Shown piece by piece: positions 51,749 to 60,268 of a stretch of DNA of 64,000 bases. The DNA is from Planctomycetaceae bacterium (GTDB taxonomy: Bacteria > Planctomycetota > Phycisphaerae > Sedimentisphaerales > Anaerohalosphaeraceae), in the NCBI GenBank assembly GCA_021372945.1, contig JAJFTK010000012.1, positions 1 through 64,000 on the forward strand, given 5' to 3'. Both the position numbers and the translations under genes were made by a program. Position 1 is the first letter of the stretch; each line of letters begins with the position of its first letter. A model generated the notes under the pieces. The model was not told where the DNA came from, made no database searches, and saw only the letters and a program-made list of their open reading frames with translations.

Positions 51749-52702
51749 TTACTCGGTCACGCCTTTTTCAAAATTGAAAATGTCATCGGCGGTGCCGTAG
51801 ATGCCGTCCTTGCCGGCGGAGATCATGATGTAGCTGTCGGCACGGTACGGTCTTCTCAAACCGGTTGCACCGCCTGTGGCCTCTTGTACCTGCGTATTGA
51901 GGATCATGTCCTCGAATTTCAGATAATTAACTTTTCCGATGCCGTTTTCGAATTCGTGCGGCTGGGACTGGGCCTCGGCGGTACCCAGGTTAATCAGGGC
52001 GATGTTATCATCGTAATCATAGACATCGTCGCGATTTCGCTTCGTGTCGCCATAATCCTGGAACTGAAAGGCAGTGCGAGCCCTGTAATACAGGATTGGC
52101 ATGCCGGTCTTTACGGCAGAGACGCGCTTCTTGGCAAAAACATCGCAGAGCACGAAATTATTCGGGTTGAAATCGAGAAGATTGGTCGCGCCATAGACAT
52201 CCTGCATCCGGAAGGCGTTGGCATTTTCCAGATCGATCATCGGGCCCTTGCGGGCCTTGACATTGGCCACATTGTCGGCCTCCTCGTAAGAGCCGGGGAT
52301 CTGAAGACCATCGACCGTATCGTAAACCCAGACGTCCGCGCCCACGGCGGCAAAGAAGTTCTCGCCATCCGAACGGAAGCCGGACTTGGGATGGAATCCC
52401 AGCAGATCCCAGCCGACCAGGGCCTCGGCTAATTTCTCAGAGCCGCAGTAGTTGTTGTCCGTATCTATCCTGGGCACCTCCAGCGCGTTCTCGAAGGAAT
52501 CCGGGTAGGCGCCGAACTCGCTCTTGAACATCTCCAGGCCGACGTCGATGGCATGAAACTGCGCCTTCTGCTGGATCTCTTTGGCGTGATCCTTGACCAG
52601 GTTCAGCGCGGGAACCAGCAAACCGATCAGCACGGCGATGACGGCCATCACCGTCAATAACTCAATGATCGTAAACCCTCGTGTCGTGTTCGTTTTCATC
52701 AT
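51749..52702 (-). CDS. GspG-like major pseudopilin 1 of the second locus
   Basis: A 317-residue prepilin-like protein. The leader MMKTNTTRG precedes FTIIELLTVMAVIAVLIGLL, then helix QKAQFHAIDVGLEMFKSEFG with AYPDS, and near the end IMISAGKDGIYGTADDIFN. A phrase KTGMPILYYRARTAF in the middle is shared with pseudopilins 3 and 4 (GTPILYFKANST, QTGMPILYYRADKT), showing they are paralogs. AAAGGAC lies upstream. It is the first pseudopilin after the PilC gene. Confidence 0.83.
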   Translation of the reverse strand: MMKTNTTRGFTIIELLTVMAVIAVLIGLLVPALNLVKDHAKEIQQKAQFHAIDVGLEMFKSEFGAYPDSFENALEVPRIDTDNNYCGSEKLAEALVGWDLLGFHPKSGFRSDGENFFAAVGADVWVYDTVDGLQIPGSYEEADNVANVKARKGPMIDLENANAFRMQDVYGATNLLDFNPNNFVLCDVFAKKRVSAVKTGMPILYYRARTAFQFQDYGDTKRNRDDVYDYDDNIALINLGTAEAQSQPHEFENGIGKVNYLKFEDMILNTQVQEATGGATGLRRPYRADSYIMISAGKDGIYGTADDIFNFEKGVTE

Positions 52703-52785
52703 TTGTCCTTTCGATAATCAATTATTGCTTTGTTCTCACCCATTATTTTTACGCACAACTGCTGCATCATCCCTTTTATAATTTC

Positions 52786-54042
52786 TTACATGAGCACCTG
52801 GATCATTTTGACCATCGGCATAAACATGGCCAGCACGATCACTCCCACGATACCGCCCAGCACGAGAATCATGATCGGTTCCAACAGGCTCATCAGAGAG
52901 CCGACCAGCACGTCAGATTCTTCATCATAGTTATCCGCGATCTTCATCAGCATCTTGTCCAGGTCGCCCGTTTCCTCGCCGACATCGACCATGTTGACCA
53001 CGATCGAGTCCACTGTCTTGGATTGGCGCAGTGGATTGGCGAACGTGTCGCCCTGGCGAATCGAGGCCTGGACCTTGCCCAGCATGGAGCCGTAAATCTC
53101 GTTTTCGGCCGTTTCGCGCGTGATGTTCAGGGCCTCCAGGATTGGCACGCCGGCGCTGATCAGGGTCGCCAGCGTACGCGTCCAGCGGGCCACAGTCGTT
53201 TTATAAACAAGCTTTTTAATGACCGGCAAATGCAGTTTGATCCAGTCTAATACATACCTGCCCCGGCGAAACTGCTTGGTCAGCCTTATTAAAAACATCA
53301 GAATGAATGGAACGGCAATGATCATTGCGGCGTTGAGTCCCTTGCGGCCGGTCAGGAACTTGCTGATGTTGAGCAATCCCTGCGTCAGGGCCGGCAGGCC
53401 GGCCTTGCCGTCGCTCATATCCGACAGTACTTCCGAGAACGTCGGGACGATAAAAATCATCAGGCCCATCACGATAAAGAACGCGGCCGTCACGACAACG
53501 ACGGGGTAAACCATGGCGCCTTTGATCTTGGATTTGAGGCGCTCGGATTTTTCCATGAAGTCGGCCACGCGGTCAAGGATGACATCCAACACGCCGCCAA
53601 CCTCGCCGGCGGCAATCATGTTGACAAACAGGCGATTAAAGCAGCGGGGATACCGCCCCATGGCTTCGGAAAGCGTGGAGCCGCTCTCAATATCGTCGGC
53701 AACGTAGCCGATCACGCGTTTGAACGTGCCGGGCTTTTGCTGTTCCTCCAGGATCCTCAGCGAACGCAGGATCGCCAGGCCGGCGTCCTGCAGCGTTGAC
53801 ATCTGGCGGGCAAACTGGGTCACTACCTTGAGTTTGACCTTGCCGTTGGCGCCTCGCCGTTTCGGCGCGGCGGCTTCCTTTTCGACTTTTACCTTCTTGG
53901 CCGCGTTTTGCGCCCGCACCTTGGTGGGAAACAGCCCTTTGTTGCGGATCTTGCTGATCGCCTCTTTGCTGCTGAGCGCCTCGATCTGGCCCTTGGATTC
54001 ATTTCCCTTTGCATCCAGCGCTATGTATTGGAAAACCGGCAT
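52786..54042 (-). CDS. PilC/GspF-type inner-membrane platform protein of the second locus
   Basis: A 418-residue platform protein from the ATG at 54042 (MPVFQYIALDAKGNESKG). Compared with GspF at 18 kb it has a Lys/Ala-rich insert (about 48-70, AAKKVKVEKEAAAPKRRG) before the first GspF domain. Two GspF domains and three membrane helices follow. Signature segments are MIAAGEVGGVLDVILDRVAD and MVDVGEETGDLDKMLMKIAD. GGAG precedes the ATG. It lies between an ATPase gene and the pseudopilin cluster. Confidence 0.92.
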   Translation of the reverse strand: MPVFQYIALDAKGNESKGQIEALSSKEAISKIRNKGLFPTKVRAQNAAKKVKVEKEAAAPKRRGANGKVKLKVVTQFARQMSTLQDAGLAILRSLRILEEQQKPGTFKRVIGYVADDIESGSTLSEAMGRYPRCFNRLFVNMIAAGEVGGVLDVILDRVADFMEKSERLKSKIKGAMVYPVVVVTAAFFIVMGLMIFIVPTFSEVLSDMSDGKAGLPALTQGLLNISKFLTGRKGLNAAMIIAVPFILMFLIRLTKQFRRGRYVLDWIKLHLPVIKKLVYKTTVARWTRTLATLISAGVPILEALNITRETAENEIYGSMLGKVQASIRQGDTFANPLRQSKTVDSIVVNMVDVGEETGDLDKMLMKIADNYDEESDVLVGSLMSLLEPIMILVLGGIVGVIVLAMFMPMVKMIQVLM

Positions 54043-54073
54043 TGCTGATCTCTCCAAATATGGCCTTTATTCA

Positions 54074-55825
54074 TTAGTCTTCCTGGGCGGCGATCGTCTC
54101 GCGAGCCACCTCGTCGATGGTCGTCACGCCATCGTAGATGGTCGCCAGCCCGTTCTCACGAAGCGTTTTCATGCCCGCCCTTCTGGCGGCTTCCCGGAGC
54201 ACTGCGGTGGAAGCGCTATTCATGACAAGGTCGCGGATTTCATCATTGAAGACCATGATCTCATAGATGCCCGTTCGGCCGCGATAGCCCGTGTTATTGC
54301 ATTGATCGCATCCCTTGCCGTAATAAAACTTCTTATCCCCCACCTGTTCCGGGGTCAATTCCAGTTCCATCAGCATTTCTTCTGTGGGACGGTACTCGGT
54401 CTTGCAATGCGTGCAGATCCTGCGGACCAGGCGCTGGGCAACGATGCCTTCGAGCGTAGCCGTCACCAGGAACGGCTCCAAACCAAGGTCCAGCAAACGC
54501 GCGATTGTACTGGGCGCATCGTTGGTGTGCAGTGTGGTAAACACCAAGTGGCCGGTCAAGGACGCCTGGATCGCGATTTGAGCCGTCTCAAGGTCGCGGA
54601 TTTCACCGACCATCACGATGTCCGGGTCCTGACGCAAGATGGACCGCAGGCAGCGGGCGAATGTCAAACCGATCTCCGGACGGATCTGCACCTGGATCAA
54701 TCCATCAATATCATACTCCACCGGGTTTTCGGTCGTAATAATCTTGGTCGTGATATCGTTTAGATTCTTCAAGGCGGAATAGAGCGTGGTGGTTTTACCG
54801 GAACCGGTGGGCCCCGTAACGATGATGATCCCGTTGGGCTTCTTGATCAACTGATCGACGGTGTTAAGATCGTACTCGCGCAAGCCGAGCATATCCAGCT
54901 GCAGATTCACCTGCGAGCGGTCCAGGACACGAAGCACCACGCTTTCACCAAACATCGTCGGCAAGATGCTGACGCGCAGATCAACGGGGTTGCCCCCGAC
55001 CACCAGCGGGATACGTCCATCCTGCGGCAGTCTGCGTTCGGCGATATCCAGGTTGGCCATAACTTTGATACGGCTGCTCAGCGCCATGGCAATGTGCTTG
55101 GGCGGCGGCACCATTTCATAAAGCACGCCGTCAATACGGTACCGCATCTTGTATTCTTCCTCGAACGGCTCAAAGTGAATGTCCGAGGCCTTGTCGCGGA
55201 TCGCCTGCAGCAGCACCAAATTGAGAAGTTTCTTGACCCCCGTCGAATCGGCCATTTCCTTCAACTCGTCCAGATCAATGCTCTGATCGCGGCCGGCATA
55301 TCGAGATAACGTCTTATCCCCTTCGATCTCCCCAATCAACTCATTAATGCTTTCATCTTCCTCGGCGAAGTACTTGTCCAACGCGGCCTTGATCGCCTCC
55401 TCATCGGCAACCTTTGCAACAACCTTAAACCCCATGAGCGTGCTAAGGTCATCCGTAGCACGGAAGTTGTCGGGATTATCCATGGCCACCGTGAGCTGAT
55501 TTCTGGCCTTATCATACTCGACAGGAACGATCCTGTAAGTTCGGGCCATTTGTGCGGGCACCTGCTCCAACGCGGCAGGCGGTATCTCAAGGCCGTCCAG
55601 GGCAACGTATTCCATCCCCCTTTGCCCCGCCAAAGCGATTCTCAAATCCTGCGGTTTAATCAGGCCTTGCTCAATAAAGATCTGCCCCAGCTTAACCTTC
55701 CCCCCTTTCTCTTTTTGGAGATTAAGGCAGGCATGCACTTTTTCGCGAGTCAACAGGCCCATTTTAATGAGAATACGACCTAACGATCTGCCTTTCAGCT
55801 CGATAACAGGAGGTATCTTGGCCAT
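54074..55825 (-). CDS. PilB/GspE-type assembly ATPase 1 of the second locus
   Basis: A 583-residue hexameric ATPase. An N-terminal MshEN-like segment (about 8-150; LGRILIKMGLLTREKVHACL and LGQIFIEQGLIKPQDLRIAL) could bind c-di-GMP in related proteins. The catalytic core has Walker A GPTGSGKTTTLYSAL, the Asp box, ILRQDPDIVMVGEIRDLETA and HLVFTTLHTNDAP. The zinc site is CTHCK with GCDQCNNTGYRGRTGIYEIM. A TAGGAG site and a likely promoter precede it. Confidence 0.92.
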   Translation of the reverse strand: MAKIPPVIELKGRSLGRILIKMGLLTREKVHACLNLQKEKGGKVKLGQIFIEQGLIKPQDLRIALAGQRGMEYVALDGLEIPPAALEQVPAQMARTYRIVPVEYDKARNQLTVAMDNPDNFRATDDLSTLMGFKVVAKVADEEAIKAALDKYFAEEDESINELIGEIEGDKTLSRYAGRDQSIDLDELKEMADSTGVKKLLNLVLLQAIRDKASDIHFEPFEEEYKMRYRIDGVLYEMVPPPKHIAMALSSRIKVMANLDIAERRLPQDGRIPLVVGGNPVDLRVSILPTMFGESVVLRVLDRSQVNLQLDMLGLREYDLNTVDQLIKKPNGIIIVTGPTGSGKTTTLYSALKNLNDITTKIITTENPVEYDIDGLIQVQIRPEIGLTFARCLRSILRQDPDIVMVGEIRDLETAQIAIQASLTGHLVFTTLHTNDAPSTIARLLDLGLEPFLVTATLEGIVAQRLVRRICTHCKTEYRPTEEMLMELELTPEQVGDKKFYYGKGCDQCNNTGYRGRTGIYEIMVFNDEIRDLVMNSASTAVLREAARRAGMKTLRENGLATIYDGVTTIDEVARETIAAQED

Positions 55826-55857
55826 TTATTATCTCCTACAATTTTCCACCATTCCAG

Positions 55858-55869
55858 CGTGGATCCACG
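55858..55869. promoter_or_regulatory. 12-base palindrome in the ATPase 1 leader
   Basis: cgtggatccacg reads the same on both strands and lies between the predicted -10 box and the ribosome site of the ATPase 1 gene, a good position for a repressor site or a leader hairpin. Confidence 0.35.
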
Positions 55870-55872
55870 TAA

Positions 55873-55902
55873 ATTATAGTACGGAAAACACAAAAAAACC
55901 AA
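55873..55902 (-). promoter_or_regulatory. Promoter of the ATPase 1 / PilC / pseudopilin unit
   Basis: On the minus strand TTGGTT (55897-55902), an 18-base spacer and a perfect TATAAT (55873-55878), 48 bases before the start codon. The 234-base gap to PilT suggests this unit is transcribed separately from ATPase 2 and PilT. The small minus-strand frame at 55836-56048 has no ribosome site or family features and was not called. Confidence 0.5.
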
Positions 55903-56059
55903 ATATAAAAGCCTAGACATTTATCATATAGCACAACAGACCACTGAGAAACCCCCAAAATGAGTGCGGAAATTCGTGTTAAAATCATTTGAACGAAAAG
56001 AACCGTATATTTTGGAAAATAATTACATGGACATCTATAATATATCACGCCGCACTTAC

Positions 56060-57196
56060 TTAGGATGTCTTTATAATCGGACCATATTCGTCTTCAAGTT
56101 TCTTACTCGCTACGCCCAGTGAACCTCCAGCCCGCTGTTCTGCCATCTTCATCATGTCACCGGGATTTCTGGCCTTATCTAAAAGCTCTTCCAGATCAAT
56201 AATATCTTTATCGTAGAGTTCCCACAGGTGATCATCGAGAAGCTGCATTCCCAGCTTCTTTCCAATCTGAATACTGGATTCTATGCGATAAACCTTGTTC
56301 TCACGTATAAGGTTGGCAATAGCGGGGGTAACGACCATGAATTCATACGCTGCCACTCGGCCTCTTCCGGTCTTTCTGGGACAAAGTGTCTGACTTAATA
56401 CCGCAATCATGTTGGTACTGAGCTGGACTCGAATCTGCTCCTGCTGGCTGACCGGAAACGCGTCAATAATACGGTTGATGGTCCCCTGACAGCCCGTGGT
56501 GTGCAGGGTGCCGAACACAAGGTGGCCGGTTTCGGCGGCACTGACGGCCGCTTCTATCGTCTCCAGGTCTCGCAGTTCGCCGACAAGAATCACGTCAGGA
56601 TCCTGACGCAGGGAACGCCGCAGCGCCTCAGCAAATGACGTCACGTCCAGGCCGACTTCGCGCTGGTTAATGATCGACTTCTTGTGCGTATGATAGTATT
56701 CTATGGGCTCTTCAACTGTAATGATATGCCGGTCGAGCGTCTCATTGATATAGTTAATCATGCTGGCCAAGGTTGTGGTCTTACCCGACCCTGTAGGACC
56801 TGTCACCAGAAACAAGCCCCTCGGACGTCGGCACAACGCCGCACAAACCTTGGGAAGCCCAATGGTTTCAAAGCTGAGCAGGGTCGACGGAATCAGACGC
56901 AGAACCATGGAAATATTGCCTTTTTGTCGGAAAATCGCCGTTCGGAAACGCCCCGCATCGCCAAATGCGAAGCCGTAGTCGGTGCTTCCGGTTTCCTGCA
57001 GTTCCTGCTGATTGCGTTCCGGCGTAATGCTTTTCATCAAGGCCGTCGTATCATCCGGCTCAAGAACCTTGGTGTCCAGCGATCTTAAATGGCCCGAGAT
57101 ACGCAAAACAGGCGGACGGCCAACGGCCAAATGCAGGTCGGAGCCCCCCATTTTAATACATGCTTCCAACAATCGGTCAATGTGTAAACTGGCCAT
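56060..57196 (-). CDS. pilT: PilT-type retraction ATPase
   Basis: A 378-residue ATPase without the zinc site, with Walker A GPTGSGKTTTLASMINYINE, Walker B region LRQDPDVILVGELRDLETIE and the His box HLVFGTLHTTG. The PilT hallmark AIRNLIRE appears as AIANLIRE, with Ala for Arg. PilT disassembles type IV pili and drives retraction. T2SS operons normally lack it, so its presence here argues that the locus builds a dynamic pilus-like fibre. It lies 38 bases after ATPase 2. Confidence 0.93.
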   Translation of the reverse strand: MASLHIDRLLEACIKMGGSDLHLAVGRPPVLRISGHLRSLDTKVLEPDDTTALMKSITPERNQQELQETGSTDYGFAFGDAGRFRTAIFRQKGNISMVLRLIPSTLLSFETIGLPKVCAALCRRPRGLFLVTGPTGSGKTTTLASMINYINETLDRHIITVEEPIEYYHTHKKSIINQREVGLDVTSFAEALRRSLRQDPDVILVGELRDLETIEAAVSAAETGHLVFGTLHTTGCQGTINRIIDAFPVSQQEQIRVQLSTNMIAVLSQTLCPRKTGRGRVAAYEFMVVTPAIANLIRENKVYRIESSIQIGKKLGMQLLDDHLWELYDKDIIDLEELLDKARNPGDMMKMAEQRAGGSLGVASKKLEDEYGPIIKTS

Positions 57197-57234
57197 ACTT
57201 CAACGTCCTGATAAGAATATGATATAGATAAGTA

Positions 57235-58953
57235 CTAATCATCCACAACCAGACCCTCGGCCTGCGCGACGCGCGAGACTTCGCCGGGTGTCGTAATGCC
57301 CTTAAAGACTTTGATCCGTCCGTCTTCCAGCAGGGATTTCATCCCCGTGGCTCTTGCCGTTTTCCGCAATTCACTGGCCGGGGCCCTGGCGAAAGCCAGG
57401 TCGCGCAGTTGGTTATTCATCTCCAGCATTTCAAAAATAGCGATACGCCCTTTGAACCCGGTCCCCTGGCAGCGGCTGCAGCCGGCTCCCTTGTAGATCG
57501 GGTGTTTCTCCATTTCCGCCGGCGTAATCCGCAGCAATCGCAGAAAATGCGGATCGGGCGCGTCATCTACTGTCTTACAGTTCTGGCAGATGGTTCTTAT
57601 AAGCCGCTGCGCCATGATGGCCTGAATGGAGCTGGCCGCCAGGAAGGGCTTAACCCCCATATCGATCAAACGCGTAATCGCACTGGGCGCATCGTTAGTG
57701 TGCAATGTACTGAACACCAGGTGACCTGTCAGAGCCGCCTGGATCGCGATATCGGCCACGATGCCGTCACGAATTTCACCGATGAGGATAATGTTGGGGG
57801 CCTGACGCAGCATAGATCGAAGGATGGATTCGAATGTCAATCCGATTTCCGTACGGACCTGGCATTGATTGATCCCCATGATGTTATATTCGACCGGGTC
57901 CTCGGCGGTAATGATCTTCTTGTCGGGCCGATTCAATTCCTGCAGCGCCGAATACAGCGTGGTGGTTTTGCCGGAGCCGGTCGGTCCCGTAACCAGGAAT
58001 ATGCCATTGGGTCTTTTGATGATCTTGACGAAACGATTATAATCTTCCTGTTCAAAGCCGATGGCTCGAATACCGATATTCACCGACTCCGGCCGCAAGA
58101 TACGCAGTACGGTGCTCTCGCCGTGATATCCCGGCAAAGCAGAGACACGGAAATCGATGTCCTGCTTGTCAATTTCACGTTTGATACGGCCGTCCTGGGG
58201 GAGCCGCCGTTCGCCGATATCCATTCCGGACAAAATCTTGAGACGCGCCAGTAACGGCGCCTGCATGTTCTTGGGGATGTTATCGCGCTCGACGCAAACA
58301 CCATCAATACGATACCGCACCCGCACGCGGTCAGCCATGGGTTCGACGTGAATATCGCTTGCCCGCATTCGAACCGCTTCATCGATAATCAAATTAGCAA
58401 GCCTGACGATAGGCCCTTCATCTTCCTCACTGTCGGTGGCTTGAGCTTTCCGCACCTCCGCTTCAATCGAATGGCCGGCGGCATAGAGTTCCGCGGCAGT
58501 GGCATCGATACTGCTGCGAACCTGATCCATCTTCTGCGAAATGTGCGTCTCGATCTTGGCTGGACTGGCCAGGCAGCAGCGAAGTTCCGTGTTCAATCTA
58601 AACCGTAAAAGGTCCAATAGATCGAGGTCCATTGGGTCCTTTATTATCACTTTTAATTCGCCATTATCGTGACCAAGCGGCAATATGCGATGCTTTTTTA
58701 TTAGTTCTTCAGGGATGAGCTTGGAAGCGTTCTGCGGAATTTCTACCTTGTCGAGATCGACAAACTCCAATCCAAACTGGTGCGCCAGACATTCGTACAC
58801 CTGATCCTCATTCGCCAGTCCCATCTCCACCAGCACCTCGCCAAGCCTTTTATTGGCGGATTTACCTTTCTTGATGGCATTGATCAGGTTTTCTTTGGAG
58901 ACATAACCCTTCTTATAAAGGATTTCGCCTAGATGCCTGCGAGTTTTCGACAT
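57235..58953 (-). CDS. PilB/GspE-type assembly ATPase 2 of the second locus
   Basis: A 572-residue ATPase paralogous to ATPase 1. The N-terminal MshEN-like part (about 5-150; LGEILYKKGYVSKENLINAI, LGEVLVEMGLANEDQVYECL) precedes the catalytic core (Walker A GPTGSGKTTTLYSALQ, MLRQAPNIILIGEIRDGIVA, HLVFSTLHTNDAP). In the Walker B segment the usual DPD is APN and DLETA is DGIVA, a change from the other three ATPases in the window. The zinc site CQNCK with GCSRCQGTGFKGRIAIFEML is intact. Opens the locus, followed by PilT. Confidence 0.92.
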   Translation of the reverse strand: MSKTRRHLGEILYKKGYVSKENLINAIKKGKSANKRLGEVLVEMGLANEDQVYECLAHQFGLEFVDLDKVEIPQNASKLIPEELIKKHRILPLGHDNGELKVIIKDPMDLDLLDLLRFRLNTELRCCLASPAKIETHISQKMDQVRSSIDATAAELYAAGHSIEAEVRKAQATDSEEDEGPIVRLANLIIDEAVRMRASDIHVEPMADRVRVRYRIDGVCVERDNIPKNMQAPLLARLKILSGMDIGERRLPQDGRIKREIDKQDIDFRVSALPGYHGESTVLRILRPESVNIGIRAIGFEQEDYNRFVKIIKRPNGIFLVTGPTGSGKTTTLYSALQELNRPDKKIITAEDPVEYNIMGINQCQVRTEIGLTFESILRSMLRQAPNIILIGEIRDGIVADIAIQAALTGHLVFSTLHTNDAPSAITRLIDMGVKPFLAASSIQAIMAQRLIRTICQNCKTVDDAPDPHFLRLLRITPAEMEKHPIYKGAGCSRCQGTGFKGRIAIFEMLEMNNQLRDLAFARAPASELRKTARATGMKSLLEDGRIKVFKGITTPGEVSRVAQAEGLVVDD

Positions 58954-59029
58954 AGGTTCTCACTTCAAGACGGCAATATGATACTTGGAACTTACGAACA
59001 TGTTATTTTAGCATGAATGCAGGGCCGCG

Positions 59030-60268
59030 TCAAATCCGCAATTGCATTCTGGCCAAATTTAAGGCCGTTAACGCCGCCCGCTGCCTGATGCCCGTTCGAT
59101 TTGCAACAGGAAACCGATATTCATGGACGCTGCATCGTCCGTCGTAAAACACCGAGATATAGACCAGGCCGACCGGTTTTTGGTCAGTCGCCCCGCCGGG
59201 ACCGGCAATCCCGGTAACACCCAGGACGACATTGGCTCCGCTTTTTTGGGCAGCGCCAAGGGCCATCGCCCTTGCCGTTTGCTCGCTGACGGCTCCATAC
59301 TCTGAAAGCGTCTGTTCCGGCACGCCTAACTGCACAATCTTCGAACTGTTGCTGTACGTGATCCAGCCGCAAAGCAAGTAGTCGCTTGATCCGGGACAAT
59401 CCGTCAGCATTTTACAGAGAAGCCCTCCCGTACACGATTCAGCGACGGCAATTTTTTTTCGCCGCTGACGCAGCAAGCCGCCAACGACTGAGGCCAATGT
59501 TTCCTCTTCGTACCCGTAGATATAATCGCCCAGCAGTTCCCTCAAGAGCACCTTGTCTTTTTCGATCAGAGCCGCCGCGTCTGCCTGGTCGCGAGCCATT
59601 GCGGAGATATGCAGAATAACCTCGCCGGCACCGCATGTCGTGTTGATGAGCGGGTTTCTTCCCCTTTGCATCAAGTTGCCCAAACGCTGCGCCAGGTCGG
59701 ATTCTCCCAATCCAAAACATCGCACTTTGGCGTTTTGCACAATTGAATCGGCCTGGCTGGTCTGGATCCTCGGAAGGACCTGCGTTTCAAACATGTACAT
59801 CATTTCGGCAGGAACACCGGGCAGGACGGCAACGCGAAGATCCTGCGTTTGTCTCCAGAACCCCGCGGCCGTTCCCCTCGGATTTTCCAGGATTTCGCAG
59901 CCTTTGGGGATCCAGGCCTGCACGCGGTTCTTTTCGGCCATTGGACGGCCCATCCGCGCAAAGAACGTATGAAACTGGTCAAGCAATTCCTGTTTGAATT
60001 CCAATGGCACATTGAGGAAATCCGCAACAGCCGGCCGCGTAATATCATCATCCGTAGGCCCCATTCCACCGGTTACAAGGATAATCTGTCCATGCTGTTC
60101 AGCTTGTTTTAAGGACTGGACGATCCGCTGGTGATCGTCCGGCACGAGCCAGACGCCTTTGACGGGGATTCCTATTCCCAGAAGCTGCTCGCACAGCCAG
60201 CGGCTGTTCGTGTCAGCGGTATAACCGCTGAGCAGTTCATTGCCGATGCAGACAATACAGGCGTTCAT
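59030..60268 (-). CDS. cinA: CinA-family protein (nicotinamide-nucleotide amidohydrolase)
   Basis: A 412-residue protein with an N-terminal MoaB/MogA-like domain (about 1-165; GNELLSGYTADTNSRWL, VTGGMGPTDDDITR), a middle part, and a C-terminal amidase domain (about 250-412; VAESCTGGLLCKMLTD, GVTGIAGPGGATDQKPVGLV). It deamidates NMN and hydrolyses ADP-ribose in pyridine nucleotide recycling. Its start overlaps the alcohol dehydrogenase stop by four bases, so the two are translated together. Confidence 0.95.
   Translation of the reverse strand: MNACIVCIGNELLSGYTADTNSRWLCEQLLGIGIPVKGVWLVPDDHQRIVQSLKQAEQHGQIILVTGGMGPTDDDITRPAVADFLNVPLEFKQELLDQFHTFFARMGRPMAEKNRVQAWIPKGCEILENPRGTAAGFWRQTQDLRVAVLPGVPAEMMYMFETQVLPRIQTSQADSIVQNAKVRCFGLGESDLAQRLGNLMQRGRNPLINTTCGAGEVILHISAMARDQADAAALIEKDKVLLRELLGDYIYGYEEETLASVVGGLLRQRRKKIAVAESCTGGLLCKMLTDCPGSSDYLLCGWITYSNSSKIVQLGVPEQTLSEYGAVSEQTARAMALGAAQKSGANVVLGVTGIAGPGGATDQKPVGLVYISVFYDGRCSVHEYRFPVANRTGIRQRAALTALNLARMQLRI

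Noticed and set aside
55836..56048. Small minus-strand frame of 70 codons between ATPase 1 and PilT
   Set aside because: It contains the predicted promoter and palindrome of ATPase 1, has no ribosome site and an unusual aromatic-rich composition.
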